A stretch of 64,000 nt of DNA from Strix aluco (taxonomy: Eukaryota > Chordata > Aves > Strigiformes > Strigidae). This document shows, piece after piece, positions 26,674 to 41,700 of the stretch (positions are counted from its first letter, which is position 1; the number at the start of each line of letters is the position of its first letter). A model generated the notes under the pieces. The model made no database searches, was not told where the DNA came from, and saw only the letters and a program-made list of their open reading frames with translations. The position numbers and the translations under genes were made by a program. Where the stretch lies: positions 26,725,716 through 26,789,715 of the forward strand of contig NC_133934.1 of NCBI RefSeq assembly GCF_031877795.1, written 5' to 3'.

Positions 26674-29600
26674 AGTCATGATTTCAGGAATGCATAATCG
26701 ATTTCAATAGTTTTCAAGGACATGGCTATATTTTTGACAAAGCCAGCATTCTACTGCTCATGACATCAGAGCAAAAGTGCAAGTGCAAAAGGTTATGAGA
26801 CCACATCATGAAACTACCTTTCTTGGTTAGCTACTTGGGTACCCACCCAAACACAATTAAAAAAGAAATGCTAGCAGGAGTTTTAATTGTGGTTGTTACT
26901 TTGAAAACATTAATGCATGACTCTGCTTGAGAAGGCTGAAAAATAATAACTTTGCTCTTAAGAAAAACTTGGAAAATGAGGTCAGGTACAGTCCAGATTG
27001 CTTATGATTCCCCAAGAGTAATGTTACAAATGAAAATAACCCCAAGCCCAAATATATTATTAATTACCTATCAGGGAGCTAAAGGGCACATAGTAAATGC
27101 AGATGATGAAAAACTGTAGCAAATACACACCAGTAATTTATCATTTTCAGGGGGAAAAAAAGGATTAGGGACTCTATCATTTAGAGTAGACCATTGTATA
27201 GGGACACTCCATTAAAATATACTACTCTTTCTTATTGCAGCAAGAAATGTCAGAGTAAGACCCACTCCAGATGGAGATGCCCATTCACTACAAGAATCTG
27301 TGTCAAAACAGAATACTTTTGCTATTCTTTTGCTCAGTATTTAAAACCAAGCAGTTCTGGTTTGATAGATCTTCCCAGTTTGTTACAAGCTTGGGGAATA
27401 TAACAACAGAGGCAACATAAATTTAAGGCAACATTTCTTCAGAAATTTGATGTAGTTGACTGTAAATTCGACCACTTCAACTCTAGCATAAAAAGATACA
27501 GGGATTATTTCCTTAACAATGCTATCCATCAACAATGATAATTTGAAATGTTAGTCCATGAACATATATTTTATTGCCTTTAATTTGTGAAATTGAGCTA
27601 GAATCAAGCCAAACTCAGATGATACATTTCTTATCTTTTAAAATCAAACACCATATTATACTTATTTATGTGTACTTATATTTTTATTAGCCATGAAAAA
27701 AATGCTTTCTGTTTACATCCACATCTATTTTATATAATTAGAATATCAGTGATGAAAATATTCATCCAAGTCCTACATATATTTAGAGGGCAAATTTGAG
27801 ATCCTTATTCTTGATTAGAATCTAATAAATAATTATGTTACAGACATGGATGATTACCAATTTCAGACCTTTCAAACCTACATATATTAAAGCTAAATCT
27901 GTGGAGCAGGATCACTGCTCTTAATGGAAGCCAAAGCATTGTCTGTAATGTTTTAAGTGAAAGCCTGGAGCTATATTCACATGAAGACACAACTTATCCC
28001 ACCTTTCAGGCTGAAGATAGGGTGATAGTTGAAAATATACAAGTGATGAAAGGGGAAGGAAAATAACTTTCTTTGTAGTCTGAACAGGGTGGCAGATAAG
28101 TTTTGTTTCAGGAGAGAGTAAACAAAGGAAGGGCTCCCAGAAAAATGAGTGTGAGGAAGATAATGGTGCACATTCATCCCCGGGTCTCCTCTGGACTTTG
28201 AAGTAGGACTGAGTCCCTGCATTTCCTGATGGCACATCAGCACAGGCAGAGAACCTGGAAAAAGTCAAGTTGCCCTGACTTTAAAAAAGTGCAGATATAA
28301 GGTGATATTCAGAAGCTGTGTAATTCCTTCCCAATAGTATCGAAAGTAGATCCATTTTTATTTCTTCAGATTTTTGAATGCCAGCATTTCAATGCCCAGC
28401 CTGTGTGTGTGCATGCAGTTGTTGGGGTGCAACTGCACCAGGTTTACACCTCAAGCTCCACCTTTCTGTTTCCAGCCTAAGATTCTTGCTTGAGGGTTAT
28501 CAGAAAAGTTATGGAAAAAGATGCCAAACCCACTGGATCTTCAGCTCCCTACTTAAAAACAAATATCCATGACAGTTTCACAATATTTTACACTCATCAG
28601 GATCTTGGGCAGGCAGATGTGGGGATGTTCCTAGAAACCCCCCAGCATGGCATATGTGTAGCCACAGTCTCCTTACATCATCTCCTCATACAAAAGTGTG
28701 GTGATCCTGTCTGGTGAGGCAGAGGCTAAAAGAGCCCAGCCTCCTATTTTCTTCCTTTTCAGTTCAAGACTTGCACAGCTCCATAGAGACTGCTCCCAGC
28801 CTGGCTCCTCTGTGGTTATCCCATGTGACTGTGTCCCATTTCTACCTGATCACAGTGACACATGCTAAAAGTTCACCCTTTTGATTAAAGGAAGGAGAGG
28901 ATCTGACGTTATCACTAAGTCTGACACAGAAAGCTTCCAGAAGCAGCTCTGGCTTTGCCTCACCCATTCTTTGAAAAGGAGATTTCGCTGTCCCAATCTA
29001 ACTGAAACAATTCCTGACTGTAACTCTGTGTGTGGCAAGACCCACATACATTTATTCCTGGTGAAGTGGTTGCTAATGCATTCTTTGACCATGTGATGAA
29101 GTAGGCAGATAAGACAGACTTCATCTCAGTAAAATTCTGCTACTTTTAAATCTGGATTTAGGAGCATCTCAGGCTGATATAACCAGTAGACAAAAAAGCA
29201 GAAGGAGAGTATGGCTGGAAATTAATATATTCTGCAAACTGTCATGTTGATTTCCATGACCATGGTCCTGGAGCTTTGAGGAAGTGAGCAGACCACCTGA
29301 AAATGCCTATTTCAGATGCAGCATTAGCTGTGAAGTTCTGGATCCATATCTAAACCCAAACATTGCTAAAGTATATATTTGGATATTTTCTACCTGGCCT
29401 GGAGGCTGCTTCTGCTCTACAGTTCAGATGCACACCCAATGAAGGAGGTCATAGTATAACAGCCTATCCCAGAACAGGAAGCTCTACCCGACCTGTATGT
29501 CGCATGTTTATAAAAGTCATTAAGGCAAAAAACACAGTGTAAGTATCCAATATAACTTTGTATTAATTCCTTGTGCATGAATGGCAAATGCTTTTAGGAT

Positions 29601-32600
29601 CTGGCCAGTTATTTTCCTGTTTATTACAGTGCCCAGCTTGGTGAATGAAAGATAATATGTCTTGGTCTAACAAATGCCTAATGAGAGAGGGAAAAAAGAT
29701 CACTGTGACACTGCACAGTTTGAGAAAGAGACATGAGGACCAAAGATAATGACCAAATCAGCCAGCAAAATCTAACCAGAGGGAAGTTACTGGATAAACC
29801 TGATAAGAATAAAGCCCACATCCGACAGACAGCTTTGCACTTGCTTAACTTAGAGCATATAAGTTGTCTATTTGCTGCCATTGTTCCCTGGGTCTACTTG
29901 CATTCCTACTACCCCAAAAGTACAAAAGTGTGTGTGGGCACAAGGGTAGGAATGAAATCAAACCCACACAGACAACTTGTCACAGGGTCTGATCCTGACA
30001 GAGCACTACCGTAAGATAAATGAGCAGTAAGAAACAAACTTCCATGAAAAAGAGCAAGAGTATAGACCAAGATATGACAGTAGGATTAATACATTTTAGT
30101 AATGAAACAGACCAATATACAGGTAAGGTACAGGAAAAATTATAGGCTGAATAGATGGCTAAACTTCCTTTTATCCACAGTTAAATATCGTGCACAGTCA
30201 ATGAATTTAGGATGCCATTTTAATTTCTTTTGCTTATGTTGCACTATTATGTTTGTTTAAAAATACTGCACTAATTAATAAAAAGCTAAACAAACCTATA
30301 CCTTCCCTTTCAACCATATTCATGTCTCTTCTACCTGGATTGCACAGCTGTCATGGTCTCAGTTGTTAATGACTGACAGCCAAAACTCAAAAAATTTAGT
30401 ATTGAGTACCCAACATCAGGGCCTGGAAAACACTGTCTAATTATATGATAGACCTTTTACTCCTCCACAAAACTAAGAATAAATCAGTAGATAGTAAATG
30501 AGTCTCTCATAAATGTCTTATATTTGACCTGTTGTACAGTAGCATAGACAAAGGGAAACTTGCCTTACTAATGATCACAGGTATTTTTCTTTAGGATTAA
30601 GTTGGAGAGAAATTGGCTGCATTGTTCCTATAACTCCCCTTGCTGGACGAGTGGTAGAGATGCAGGGAAAAAAGGTAGAAGAGTCACTCCTTTCTCCCTG
30701 TGCTAAGCAATTGCCAGGACCAGTCATTTTTCCCGAGCGGAATGAAACCTTTCATCATTTAATAAAGAGAAATGTCTGAAAATACCTGCAGCCATAATGA
30801 AGAACTGAAATGGTGCAGTTATACGCCACCAGTCCTTATGGAAGAAAAAATGTTGCCTCCTGGCTTGCATGCTTGTTAAATACTCTGAGATGATCCTATA
30901 GCGAGAAAAAAATACCAGAATCCACTGATAATTACAGTGATATACACATTAGTCAGTACCAGCCCAGACATTTAGTTTCACAGCACTCAGATAACTAGTT
31001 GAAAAAACAACTCAAAAGTCAGCATCCCTATTACAGGGATTGACCTTGCAATAACATTACCAAGATCAGTGGGACCCCAAATGGTGACCCTTTTACCCAG
31101 CCAGCTCTTTGAATCTAGTTAAATTTCAGTTCATGACCCTTATCGAGGAAAAAACAATGTCTGAGAAGTTTGCCTCTCAATTAGCATTGTGATTTCTGCT
31201 CTATTTCAGGAATAGCAGACCCATGGGCTTTTTTTCTTTTTTTACATTTAAAATGTTGTTAATGGAAATGTGGTGAAAAGTGCTGAGCTGCCAGTCCTGA
31301 AGACTGGCATGTACTATTTACCCAGAGGGAAAAAAGCATCCATAATGTAGCCTTAGCTTTGCCATACTACATTATAAAACCTTCAGCAAATTAGTTTTTC
31401 CTTTGGAAAACAGCATATAAAGCTACTGGTGCAGGAATTCTATCTTGGCGTGTTTTCCTGAGGTGTTCAAATACGTAAAGACCCTCTGCACACCTGCTAG
31501 TTTGAAGTCCTCACATAAGCACTCTTTCTGTGATAGAGCTTGCAACGCTTTTTTCCTCCAGTGTGGTCAGGCTAGAGAACATTATCCTCTTTACCAGGAT
31601 GCTGCTGGTGCATGATGAGTTTCTCTGCAGTCAGTGGTATCTTTTGTCCTATATTTGCCGCCTTCTTCTTCACAGGTCTACAAAATCTAATTTAAAAATC
31701 TAATTAAAATGGCTTCTCTGTTGCTGTAAAGCTGGGCGTATTCATCCCACCAGAGCCACAGAAGAAAGGCTATATAATGCTAACTATATTATTTTTCTAC
31801 TGGTTTTGTTGTATTTATTAACCACTCAGCACTTTAATGCTTTGATGCATTTCTGAGATTTAAATAGAAAATGCAGCTGTAAAACTGTAAGGGAGAGGGT
31901 GCATCTTCTAAATTTAATATTAAAAAGTTTCATACCCAGCAAGTTGAGGAATACTTAAATGAATTGATGAGTCTTTCACTTTACTTTAAATAAGACCAAG
32001 CTCTATGTGCACTTTTGTTCAAAGTCCCCAGTGAAACACATGGAAGAAATCAGACACAACATATTCACAGAAATAAATACAAGAGATTCACAATGCTATG
32101 GCTCCCAGCTGCTTGCTACCCTCTCTGAATGTGTGCCCCTCTCTGATGGAGATTCTGCTGATGGAAGAGAATATACGGGCATTTTCTATGGTCCATGCAA
32201 AACCCTGCAGCTTAGCTTGAACTGCCTTGCACAACAGCTTCAATTAAGCCATCAGACTTTGCACTGACATGGCTGAGGAGTGCTCGTGTGTGCCATTCCA
32301 CCAGTGATACCTGGCAGAGAGGCGATAACAAATCCTAGGGTAAGAGGCATTAGCTCTAACTCATTTGTTAAATGAACATATGTCTAAGCCTAGCTTTACT
32401 TTTGTGATGGACAAATGTGATGTATCCCTACCAACTATTGGTTATATAGGAGAGTGAGATAAATGGAGAAGCACGGGCAAGAAAAATGAGGCTGTAGACC
32501 ACTTCCCATTTGTCTTGGGTACTAGTAAAGAAATACTGAACTTTGCCCAGAATTGAGCTGGCAACACCTAAAGCTAACGAGGTGGATGGGTGAGGAAGTC

Positions 32601-35247
32601 ACTTATGCAACGACGGGTCCTCAGCCTAGTTTAGAATTTGAAAACGCAGTGAGGACCTACAGGTTCACAAATCCAATTCACACACATCATGTACATGGAA
32701 ACACCTTTATATTATCACACACTGGTTTACATACAATGCAAGCAGTGACCCCGGTGCCTTTGTGCCCCATCTTTTGTTGCTCACCAGTTTTCCCTACAGG
32801 GCCAGAGTAAGGCAAAAACCCCACAGCAACACCACAGGGAGACTCAAAATGCCTGTTACCTTGACCACACTGGGGCTGGTTTGGAAATGGAAGAGGGAAT
32901 GGCTGTCCTAGCACAAGCCCAGGCCTTTTGCTAAGGCAGAGCCTCCCAGAACGGTGTGCGGGACTTGGCCGGGAGGTGGCAATGCAGAACTGGAGACCAG
33001 GGTCTCCGGCCCATGCATGCTCCTGAGGACAGGGCAGAGCTTTCCTTGCACGGATGACAGCTCTCAGGCTGCATCCAAGCTGATTAGAGCTCCCACATGC
33101 CCAAGTGTTTGCATTTTGTGATGCATGATGCAGTAGATAACAATGTTTTTTTTCCCAGATTCACAACAGTCTGATTGAACCAGTTGACACTGAGCACTTA
33201 GCTACGCAGCAGTCTCTTTAATACCTGAAGTTTTCTGAACCAGCTAATGATGTTGTTCCATTTGATATTTTTTCACAGCAATTGAAGTGATGGCAGTGGA
33301 TAGAAATCCAGAAAAAAAGCGCATATTGGCGTGTGGGGCTTGGAGAGGCCCTGATTAAATTCAGCTTAGTTAGAGATAAGCTTAATGATTTTTATCATAT
33401 TTAAATATTATGTTCCAAACATGAAAAAGTTGGATCTGCAGTTTTCAGTGTGGGGCTGAATCCAAAAACTAACACCAGGTATCACACCAGGAATTCAGTT
33501 GCAGATGAAATTTGAGGTCTGGACTTCACAAGTTGGCCCTAACTTGACTTTAACCATGTGCTGTGTCTCCAGTCACAGTTTCTTAACAGTGAGCGAGATC
33601 TTACCACAGTGTGTGCTTTTCTGTTCTCAGAGATCACAGCAGTCACTCCTTCCTTTGATCCAAGACTTTCAAAGAGATGGGGAAATTTTCTTATTTGACT
33701 CCAGGGCTTGGATTCCAACAGCGAGAGATATAAAGACAGAACAAGGAGAATTTGGATATGTAGCGTTAATGCAATCAGATAACTGAGCTGTCTGATCAAA
33801 CGTTGCCAAATTGACCATGTCATCTGTTGAATTCATATACATATTTTGTGTAGTAAATCTAATGTAATGCTACAGAATTTTATTGTAATGTTTAATAACA
33901 ATAAATCTGTATTATTCTGGCAAAGTTCAACTTGGGAATATTGTTTTTACTCTGGAATTTCTTTTTATGCTAAGAAATACAGGCAGTATATTTCTGTTTA
34001 CAAATGTTTCAATTCAGGTACCAGGACGTAAGTGTGACCTGAGTTCTGCAAGGTAAGCTGAAAAAGTGAACACTGCCAGGAATTACTAGAAATATAGGAA
34101 ATTCAACAACAGAATCAGATCAGGTTTTAACTACCATTCACTGCTCTCTCGGTTGAAGTGAAATTATAACACAGCTCACAACTAGAAGTCTTTTACATCA
34201 GGAAAGTAGCCTCCTGCTCCATTGCTGTCCTCTCCACACATCCTGGGAGCTTTCATATCATGGGGGGGTTACTGCCAAGCAGAAGCAGACAAGTAGTGGA
34301 GCTGAAATCTGTAAAAGAAATATAAGATTTTTGCCATAAGTTCTGAATGTGATGTTGGACTTTGTTCTGTGAACTTGAAAGACAAACTTGAGAGACTAAA
34401 CATAGAAGAGTAACCTGATGCTTATTTAGAAGACAAGGTTCGGGTTCATCATTGGAATATCACTGAAATTAACATAATTATAATTATTTCTCATTTTCAC
34501 TGGTATACCTCAAGTCAAAAGTTTTGCTAATTAAGTGGCATGAAACTGCTGGGTGAATATCCTCAGGCAAAAGTAAAATGCTTTTCATTTATTCTAGCAA
34601 CCTTTATTAGTTTTCCTAAGTGCCAGTCACCTGAATAAGTAAATTAAGAAAGAATGCAATTCCATGTAACAAGGGCATGTTTAATTCAAACCTTTAGCTC
34701 ATACAGTTTACTCAAGTTGGGTGAGATAATATAGTATTTTGCATGTCCAGGGCTTGCTATGGTCAGTACTAAACTGCTGAAACCAAGGGGAGTTGATCTG
34801 AATGAAGAAGTCAGATATTTAAATTAGAAAAGAAAGATTAAATAATTGAGTACTCTTTCTGTAACTTAAATATAAATCTATTTGAGATCTTAGTTCAGAA
34901 AAAGGTGCTTAGACTTTCATCCCTTTATTTTCCTGTCATTGATACTTCTACAGATTAAGGGGAATTCAGACGCACATATGAAACTGCTGTCAGGAAGAAG
35001 AAAATCTCCAAATTATCGATAAATATATTGATATCAAACAATCAGTGTTTCATTCACCTGTTTAACAAGATGAAAACTCAGGGCCCTGCAGTCCTGTTAG
35101 GATTAATACTATCACTGCAGGCTTTAACAAGTGAAACAACTGAACATCAACAACCTCTATGTCATTTTTAAGTTAATGTTACGATATCCAGCGTACATAT
35201 GCAGAATCAGTGACATATTAAATGGAAGCCTGATGACTGTTTTGATT

Positions 35248-35792
35248 TCATAGAATCATAGAATGGTTTGGGTTGGAAGGGACCTTAAAGATCATCTAGT
35301 TCCAACCCTCCTGCCATGGGCAGGGACACCTTCTATTAGACCAGGTTGCTCAAAGCCCCGTCCAACCTGGTCTTGAACACTTCCAGGGAGGGGGCAGCCA
35401 CAACTTCTCGGGGCAACATGTTTCAGTGTCTCACCACCCTCACAGTGAAGAATTTCTTCCTTACATCTAATCTGAATCTACCCTCTTTCAGTTTAAAGCC
35501 ATTACCCCTTATCCTATCACTACACTTCTTGATAAAGAGTCCCTCTCCATCTTTCCTGTAGCCCCCTTTAAGTACTGGAAGGCCGCTTCCCAGAGCCTTC
35601 TCTTCTCCAGGCAGAACAACCCCAAGTCTCTCAGCCTGTCTTCATAGGAGAGTTGTTCCAGCCCTCTGATCATCTTCGTGGCCTCCTCTGGAATTGCTCC
35701 AACAGGTCCATGTCCTTCTTATGTTGGGGGCCCCAGGGCTGAATGCAATACTCCAGGTGGGGTCTCATGAGAGCAGAGTAGAGGGGACAGAT
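35248..35792 (-). mobile_element. CR1 retroposon, 3' fragment, reverse orientation
   Basis: About 545 bp. The left edge is the CR1 3' terminus reversed (TCATAGAATCATAGAATGG), followed by the reversed 3' UTR and the end of ORF2, up to a 5' truncation near 35,792. Similarity to the CR1 consensus, from memory, is high over the whole length. Open frames reported across it on the + strand are antisense shadows. Confidence 0.95.
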
Positions 35793-38700
35793 TTAGAACA
35801 GAGTAGATTTAGGACAGATAAGCCCACTGCTATTTCTGTTCAGGAAAGTTTTGCTCAATATGAGCACAATAGAGTGCAATGGGATTCAACGGCCCTAGTT
35901 ATTAATATTAAAGAATTTAACCACTCAGAGAGTGCCACCTTATCACCAACATCCACTAAGTAATGCCAAAAGGCAAATAAGCCATGAAGTCAAGTGCAAG
36001 ATATACTCAAGCCAGTTCTAAATAAGAACAGTGCATTTATGCTAAAGCCACAGGGAAGAAAATTGTCTTCCTCACTCTGCATTGACTATTCCAGTATTGA
36101 ATTGATGACTTTGGCCTGCATGGAAAGAATGAAAACCTATCAGCAGCTTGTAAAACTAGTTTTCTGAGCTTGTAGCTTGTATGTATCTGTCTACTTTGAC
36201 AGTATGATCACTTACATGAGGCACGTGCACTGCTCCTTGCCCACGAGACTATTATTAGATGCATGAAATCAGTTGGAAGGCTGTGTTTTCTAAAGCCTAC
36301 CCCATTTTATAGAGTACTTAAACACTGCAGGATACAAGCTAGAGAAGTGACAGACTTTGTATCAGGTCACTGCTGTTCTTCACTGCCTGAAAGAAACTGG
36401 GCTTACAGTGAAGAATACAAAGAGAGGAAAGGATAGGCACTGCGAGGATAGGCTCCAAGCAGTGTATGTCCTATTAGAAAAGAAAAAGCCAAGTTTGAAA
36501 GTCATTGGGGTATGTAGGTTACCTGTTTTACAGACAATAGGTCTAAAAAAAGCCACTAATCTGAGATGTGTTAGAAGGCACCCAATGACAAGCTACTTTT
36601 AATTTCAGGGTATGTCCTGAGCAACACTATGCCTCCTCTTTATCCTCCTAGCTTTGATGAATACTCTGATATTGCCTCTGCTTGTTGAGTGAATTAAGTT
36701 CTAATCTCTGGTTGGGGGAACTATTTCATTTCTGTTTGTTCAAGAATATGAAAATGCAACTGTGACTTGTCAGGACAAAGATTATGCCTTTTCGTTATCT
36801 CTGCTATGTATTGGTGAGAACGCAATGGTCATACTAAAAAACCTGTCAATTCATGTTATTAACAGACTATTTTGTCATTATTGCTGGAACATCATGACAA
36901 AATATTCAGAAGGGAAAAATGGACGATTTCATACAAGGGCACTTATCAAGTGAGTTGCAAATGGTAAAAAGCAATAAATAGGAAAACAGTGTGTTTCTTA
37001 TTCCTGTGACTGTATAATAGATCAAGCAACCTCATCCCCAGCCAACAATTTGATGATGCATGTGCACTGCCACAATAGCTGTATTGAAATTGGATTGCTT
37101 AAAGAAACACTTTTCACAAATCAGTTCCATGTAAAATATATTTCATAGGTAACTGATTGATCTTGTGAATAGGGCTGAGTTAAGTTAATTTTGAGATTTA
37201 AAATGCTTGGTGGCATTCCAAGGAGAGTTAGACTCATGGCTTTCTCTACAACATTGTTATCTGCAGAGCAGTGCCAGAGATTTCAGAAATAGGACTCAGC
37301 TTCATCAGAAGAGAAAAATATGTACAGGCACCATGATGAATGCCCTTAATCAGAAAGGTGTCCTGCAACAAACAGGAGTATCTTAAATTGCAAAGTCAGC
37401 ATGTTGACATTCAGTTGAGACTTAGGTCTTAGATGAATAATTTCCAGCAAGCAAAGAAAGCAGGAAAATTATGACAAAGATGCTAATTTTATGCCTTAGT
37501 TTATAGTTAACAGCCTGATCCTGTAAAATCTACTGGATTGTAATAGGATTTCTTACAATGTGTGCCTAGGTTGTTGAGGGTTTGAGCCCTGGAAGTATGA
37601 ATCTTTTTAAGCTTTACAGTTTTTTTTAGTAACACTGCCTAACACATACTACAAACTTTTAAGAGACACGTGAAAATAGCCTGGGCTGAAAAGTATGCTG
37701 TTGAATGATAGTGAGTCACAGGGAAGACTACTGGAATGCAAGGTTTGTCTGCTAAATCACCCCAACATCAGGCATGGGCACCCTGTATAAACAGGCATAG
37801 CTGTAAGAGCTGTTTGATCTGGCAGACAGATACTCTTCATTTTATAAGTAAGAGGCTGGAGCCTCAGCTGGAGATGGAAGGAATTTGAAAACTGGAATTC
37901 CCCTCCAGAATAAGGAGGAAAATTTAACTAAGCTCAGGAAGATTCTTGGACATATCATTGATTGTGCTAACAGTAAAACTAAACACAGTAAGGTGGGTGT
38001 GTGTGGACACTGGGAGCATGTGTGTTCGCTTGGTTTAGACACACAGATATCTTAATGTCTCGTTTAGAGTTTACCTTGGCCTTGACATGTGACTCTTATA
38101 GAAGAGGCAAGATCAGAGGAGAGGCACAGACAGCAGTGAATTTGGATTTAAGGTACAACTAGCATGCACAGATTTGTGGTCTCTAACTGAAACTTTCCCA
38201 TCATAGAGGGATATCAGCAACAGAGTGGAAAGCCAGAGTGGGGAAGAGAACATGCACAACCCCCAACACCAGTCCTCCCATGCAACTGGATACTTACAAT
38301 TTCCTTGTGAATGGAATGAAAATTATTTGGAACAATTGGCATAATGAACTAAGGATCCCAAGGCTGACACCACCGGTGGATATTACCTGGGCAGAGGCAT
38401 GAGGCAACAAAGCCTGATCCTGTATCCCTGAACTCAGTAGGAGTGTTTAAATTTAGTTGAGTGGATGCAGGTGGTGAGAGGGAAGGCTGCTGGGGCCCCC
38501 GAATCCTAAATCTGTCCTTACGTCTAGTGTTACCTGTGCAGGGGTGCTGGAGAAGAACAGAGGGTCTCACTTCTTCACATCTGCTCAGGTTGTCCTAGAC
38601 ATTCAAGTTGTCTCTGAACCTAAGTTATAGAAGAGAGGAGGAAAACAGACAAAGTATTGTGCACCACTTTATACACGTTCCACAAAAAATGTACTAACAA

Positions 38701-41700
38701 GGCAGGTTATAATTTTACTTGCAACTGTAGTGGCATGAACAAATCTTTTGAGCTTCAGTTCATTATGCGTTTATAGCTTCAGGGCTTTCCATTCTGTGTA
38801 GATGTGCTTACCTTTGTACAAGATGAAAATTAAATTAGTTGTTTATGTCACTAAAACCTGAACATGTTGTCCCTGACAGGTGAAAGAATGTTCTTTCTTA
38901 CACCTTGCCAAACCACACAACTGCTGCTTTTTGGGGTCAAAGTATCTGGCTGTGCTTTACCTCTCTGTACTGTATCTCCTTTATCTTCCTGACAGACATC
39001 TTTGAAATTTTATTAGTATTTACATAAATCAACATTGTCTTGTACAAATGGTTTCTATGGAATGTATGCAGTACTTTTGTTTTTCTTAATAAACTATAAA
39101 CATTGGCAACTGAGGTGACTTATATGTTAAATCCTTACATTTGAGCTGTAATTATGCAGAGAAACATCTGTACCGCTAATTGTTCTCCTGTTCTTAACTT
39201 CAAGGAATAATATTATAAATGTATCTACATTTATTTTAAGAACATCTGAAAGGTTTTTTTGTATGGATATGTCAAACTTCAGATTTGCTAAACAATATTA
39301 TTTTGATAATGTCCATTTATGCTAACAGGAATTTCTGCCTGTGACGGAAATGTCTATGAAAAGTATTTGTGAATAGAAAATCACCGTTGAATCTTAACGC
39401 TAGCAGCAATGATTACTGTATTATCTACTATTGCCATCAGAAACAAGGAACTCAGCCTTGCATTTCTCTTGGTAAATAAACAATAGAAATGCATTTACAT
39501 AACCTATAAATCAATGAAACTGAAGAGGAATGTGACTGACTGCTGTGTTTTCACAAAAAATCTTAATCATACTATTTGAAGTCTTGGAAAGTTAAGGTCA
39601 CGAGTGCCAAAAAATGTTAATTATTGCTGCAATGATGGCCATTTCACCTTGCTTCTGTATGACTGGAAGCTCCACTATTCTTCTCTGCTCCTTCTTCTCT
39701 GACAGCCTCTGGCTAGAAACTTTGGCTTTGTTTCCTCTGTCTCTTACTCCTATTATCCCTGAAGCAGCTCATATTCCTCCAGTCCTTTTCCAAGCCTCTA
39801 CCCATCTTATTAATAGCAACTATTCTAGTGTCTGATGTCCAGATTTCTTCCTCAGACCTCATCATCAGCTTTCCCTTGTCCTCCACGCTTCAAATTGCTA
39901 AAATAATGCTTTATTTATCCTACTGTTTTCTACCAGGGTATTTGTTAGTCTCAAGCCAATTCCTGTTAGTTGTTCTGTGCTATTCTGAATTACAGTCATG
40001 GTCCTCCAAGCTATAAAATAAATGGTCAGAAGAGTGAATGGGGGAAAATTATAACATTCCAGATCAAACCAATCTTGTTTTTTCCTTATTATAAAGCATA
40101 ATCCAAGGTTTCATGTAATCGTTATAAGAGAAAATTAAATAAAAGCACAGTTGTTGAGTAAAGAACATATCTGGGCAACCTTTCCAGTGAACAGCTGATC
40201 ATTCTCAAGCTATTTGGCCATTAAATTTAAAAATAAAATTAAAAGAATCTAAAAAAGCTAAATGTCAAAAATTGTTTTTTGAATGAACCCCTTACATTTT
40301 TGGCTGGATTTGCAAGTAGACTAGAAAAGCAAGAGAGAAAGATTTGTTTTATCAGCTTTATTTCCTCAGTCAGCTTTCAGCTCACGTGAGAGTCCAGGAA
40401 GCATTTTGTGTATGGTTAAATGGTATTTAAGGTTGAAGTTGTTATACTGCATTCAGATTAAATTCTAACTCTAACGAAAGACTCTCTGCTCTACAACTTA
40501 AATCTTCCACTTCTGAGTCAGGAGAGCTGACCCTAACCAGGATACCAAGAAATATTTTAGAAATACATGGTAAATGTAACACTTGAATAAGAAGGAAAGA
40601 CAAAAAAAAATTTAAGGTAAGATCTTGTACGTCTTTCCCCACTATAGCTCCCTATAGGCTTTAAATTTAACACACAGTACTTGTTAAATGGTTTGAAAAG
40701 TGAACCAAAGATGTCTTTGAATCAAACAAAATATTACAGTGACTATCAGTTTTGAACCATGAAATTTCTGAAAATTTCTGCAACAAAATTTATTTTCAGT
40801 TTGACTTTTAAACCACAGTTACTCACAGAGCATTTAAAAGAGAAAACTGTTGAAGTCTTTGTTCTGTTATCAACTTCCAGTTGCTATAGAACAGATCGGT
40901 TTACATGTTAATTTTGCAACCTGTGTTGGGTCAAATAAAAATGACATCCTTCCTCATATATCTATCAAAACAGAGCAACAACACAAAGGGTCAGGTTCCA
41001 TAGCCACCAAGAACCACATGATGCTAAATACAGACATGCCAGTTACACATGGCATCCTGGTAGATAATATTAATGACTTCTTATTTACTTTAAGCAAATT
41101 ATTTACTGATCTTTTGTTATGAAGAACTTTGCAAGCTAGTAAACCCAAATTCCTGTGGATGAAACGAGTGATGAAAACTTCTACAGTGTGAAAGACTTGG
41201 GTGGATTGAAACTCATATGAACTGATCTCCTAGGTTTTGATATACCTTGTTGGTACCTGCCATGTCATTTGAAAAAGTAAAATTTGGGGTTTCTTAATTT
41301 CTTTGAGAAATTCTGTCTTTCAGAAATGAGCACTGACAATATCAACATGTAAGAAGTTTGTGGGTGCTGACCAGTTTGGCAGATTTTGGTCTTTCTGCCT
41401 TTTCGTAATTTCTTATACTTGGATTATAATTTCAAAATAAGAAGGATAAGAAAGAATGTCCTTGCGTGGAAGAATAATTAATGAAAAAATAAAGTGAAAG
41501 TGTGAAGGGAAGTCACCAATGGAGTACTGCAGTAATTAATATTGGGAATTTTTTTTTGTCCAGCAACAACCTGGAAAGGGAGGGGAGCAATGAGATGAGA
41601 TAGTTTGTCAATATATGAAAGTATTCGGAGTGGTGAAGATGAGGGAACATGTTAGGAATGAGGTGAGAAAGACCTTATAAGACTGAGTGGTCAATAAAAC

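Larger units (their letters stand above)
15351..35247. other. Non-coding stretch, about 19.9 kb
   Basis: No exon, RNA gene or interspersed repeat recognised. Open frames up to 147 codons (20,700-21,143, + strand) and 143 codons (24,032-24,463, - strand) show no family motifs and no splice context. It holds a C16 run (16,492-16,507) and a GT/GC-type microsatellite (26,646-26,673). It is probably intron of the leftward gene or the intergenic space before NSUN7. Confidence 0.55.

Noticed and set aside
35346..35963. Two + strand open frames near 35.3-36.0 kb
   Set aside because: The first is antisense to the CR1 fragment and the second starts inside it; both are shadows.
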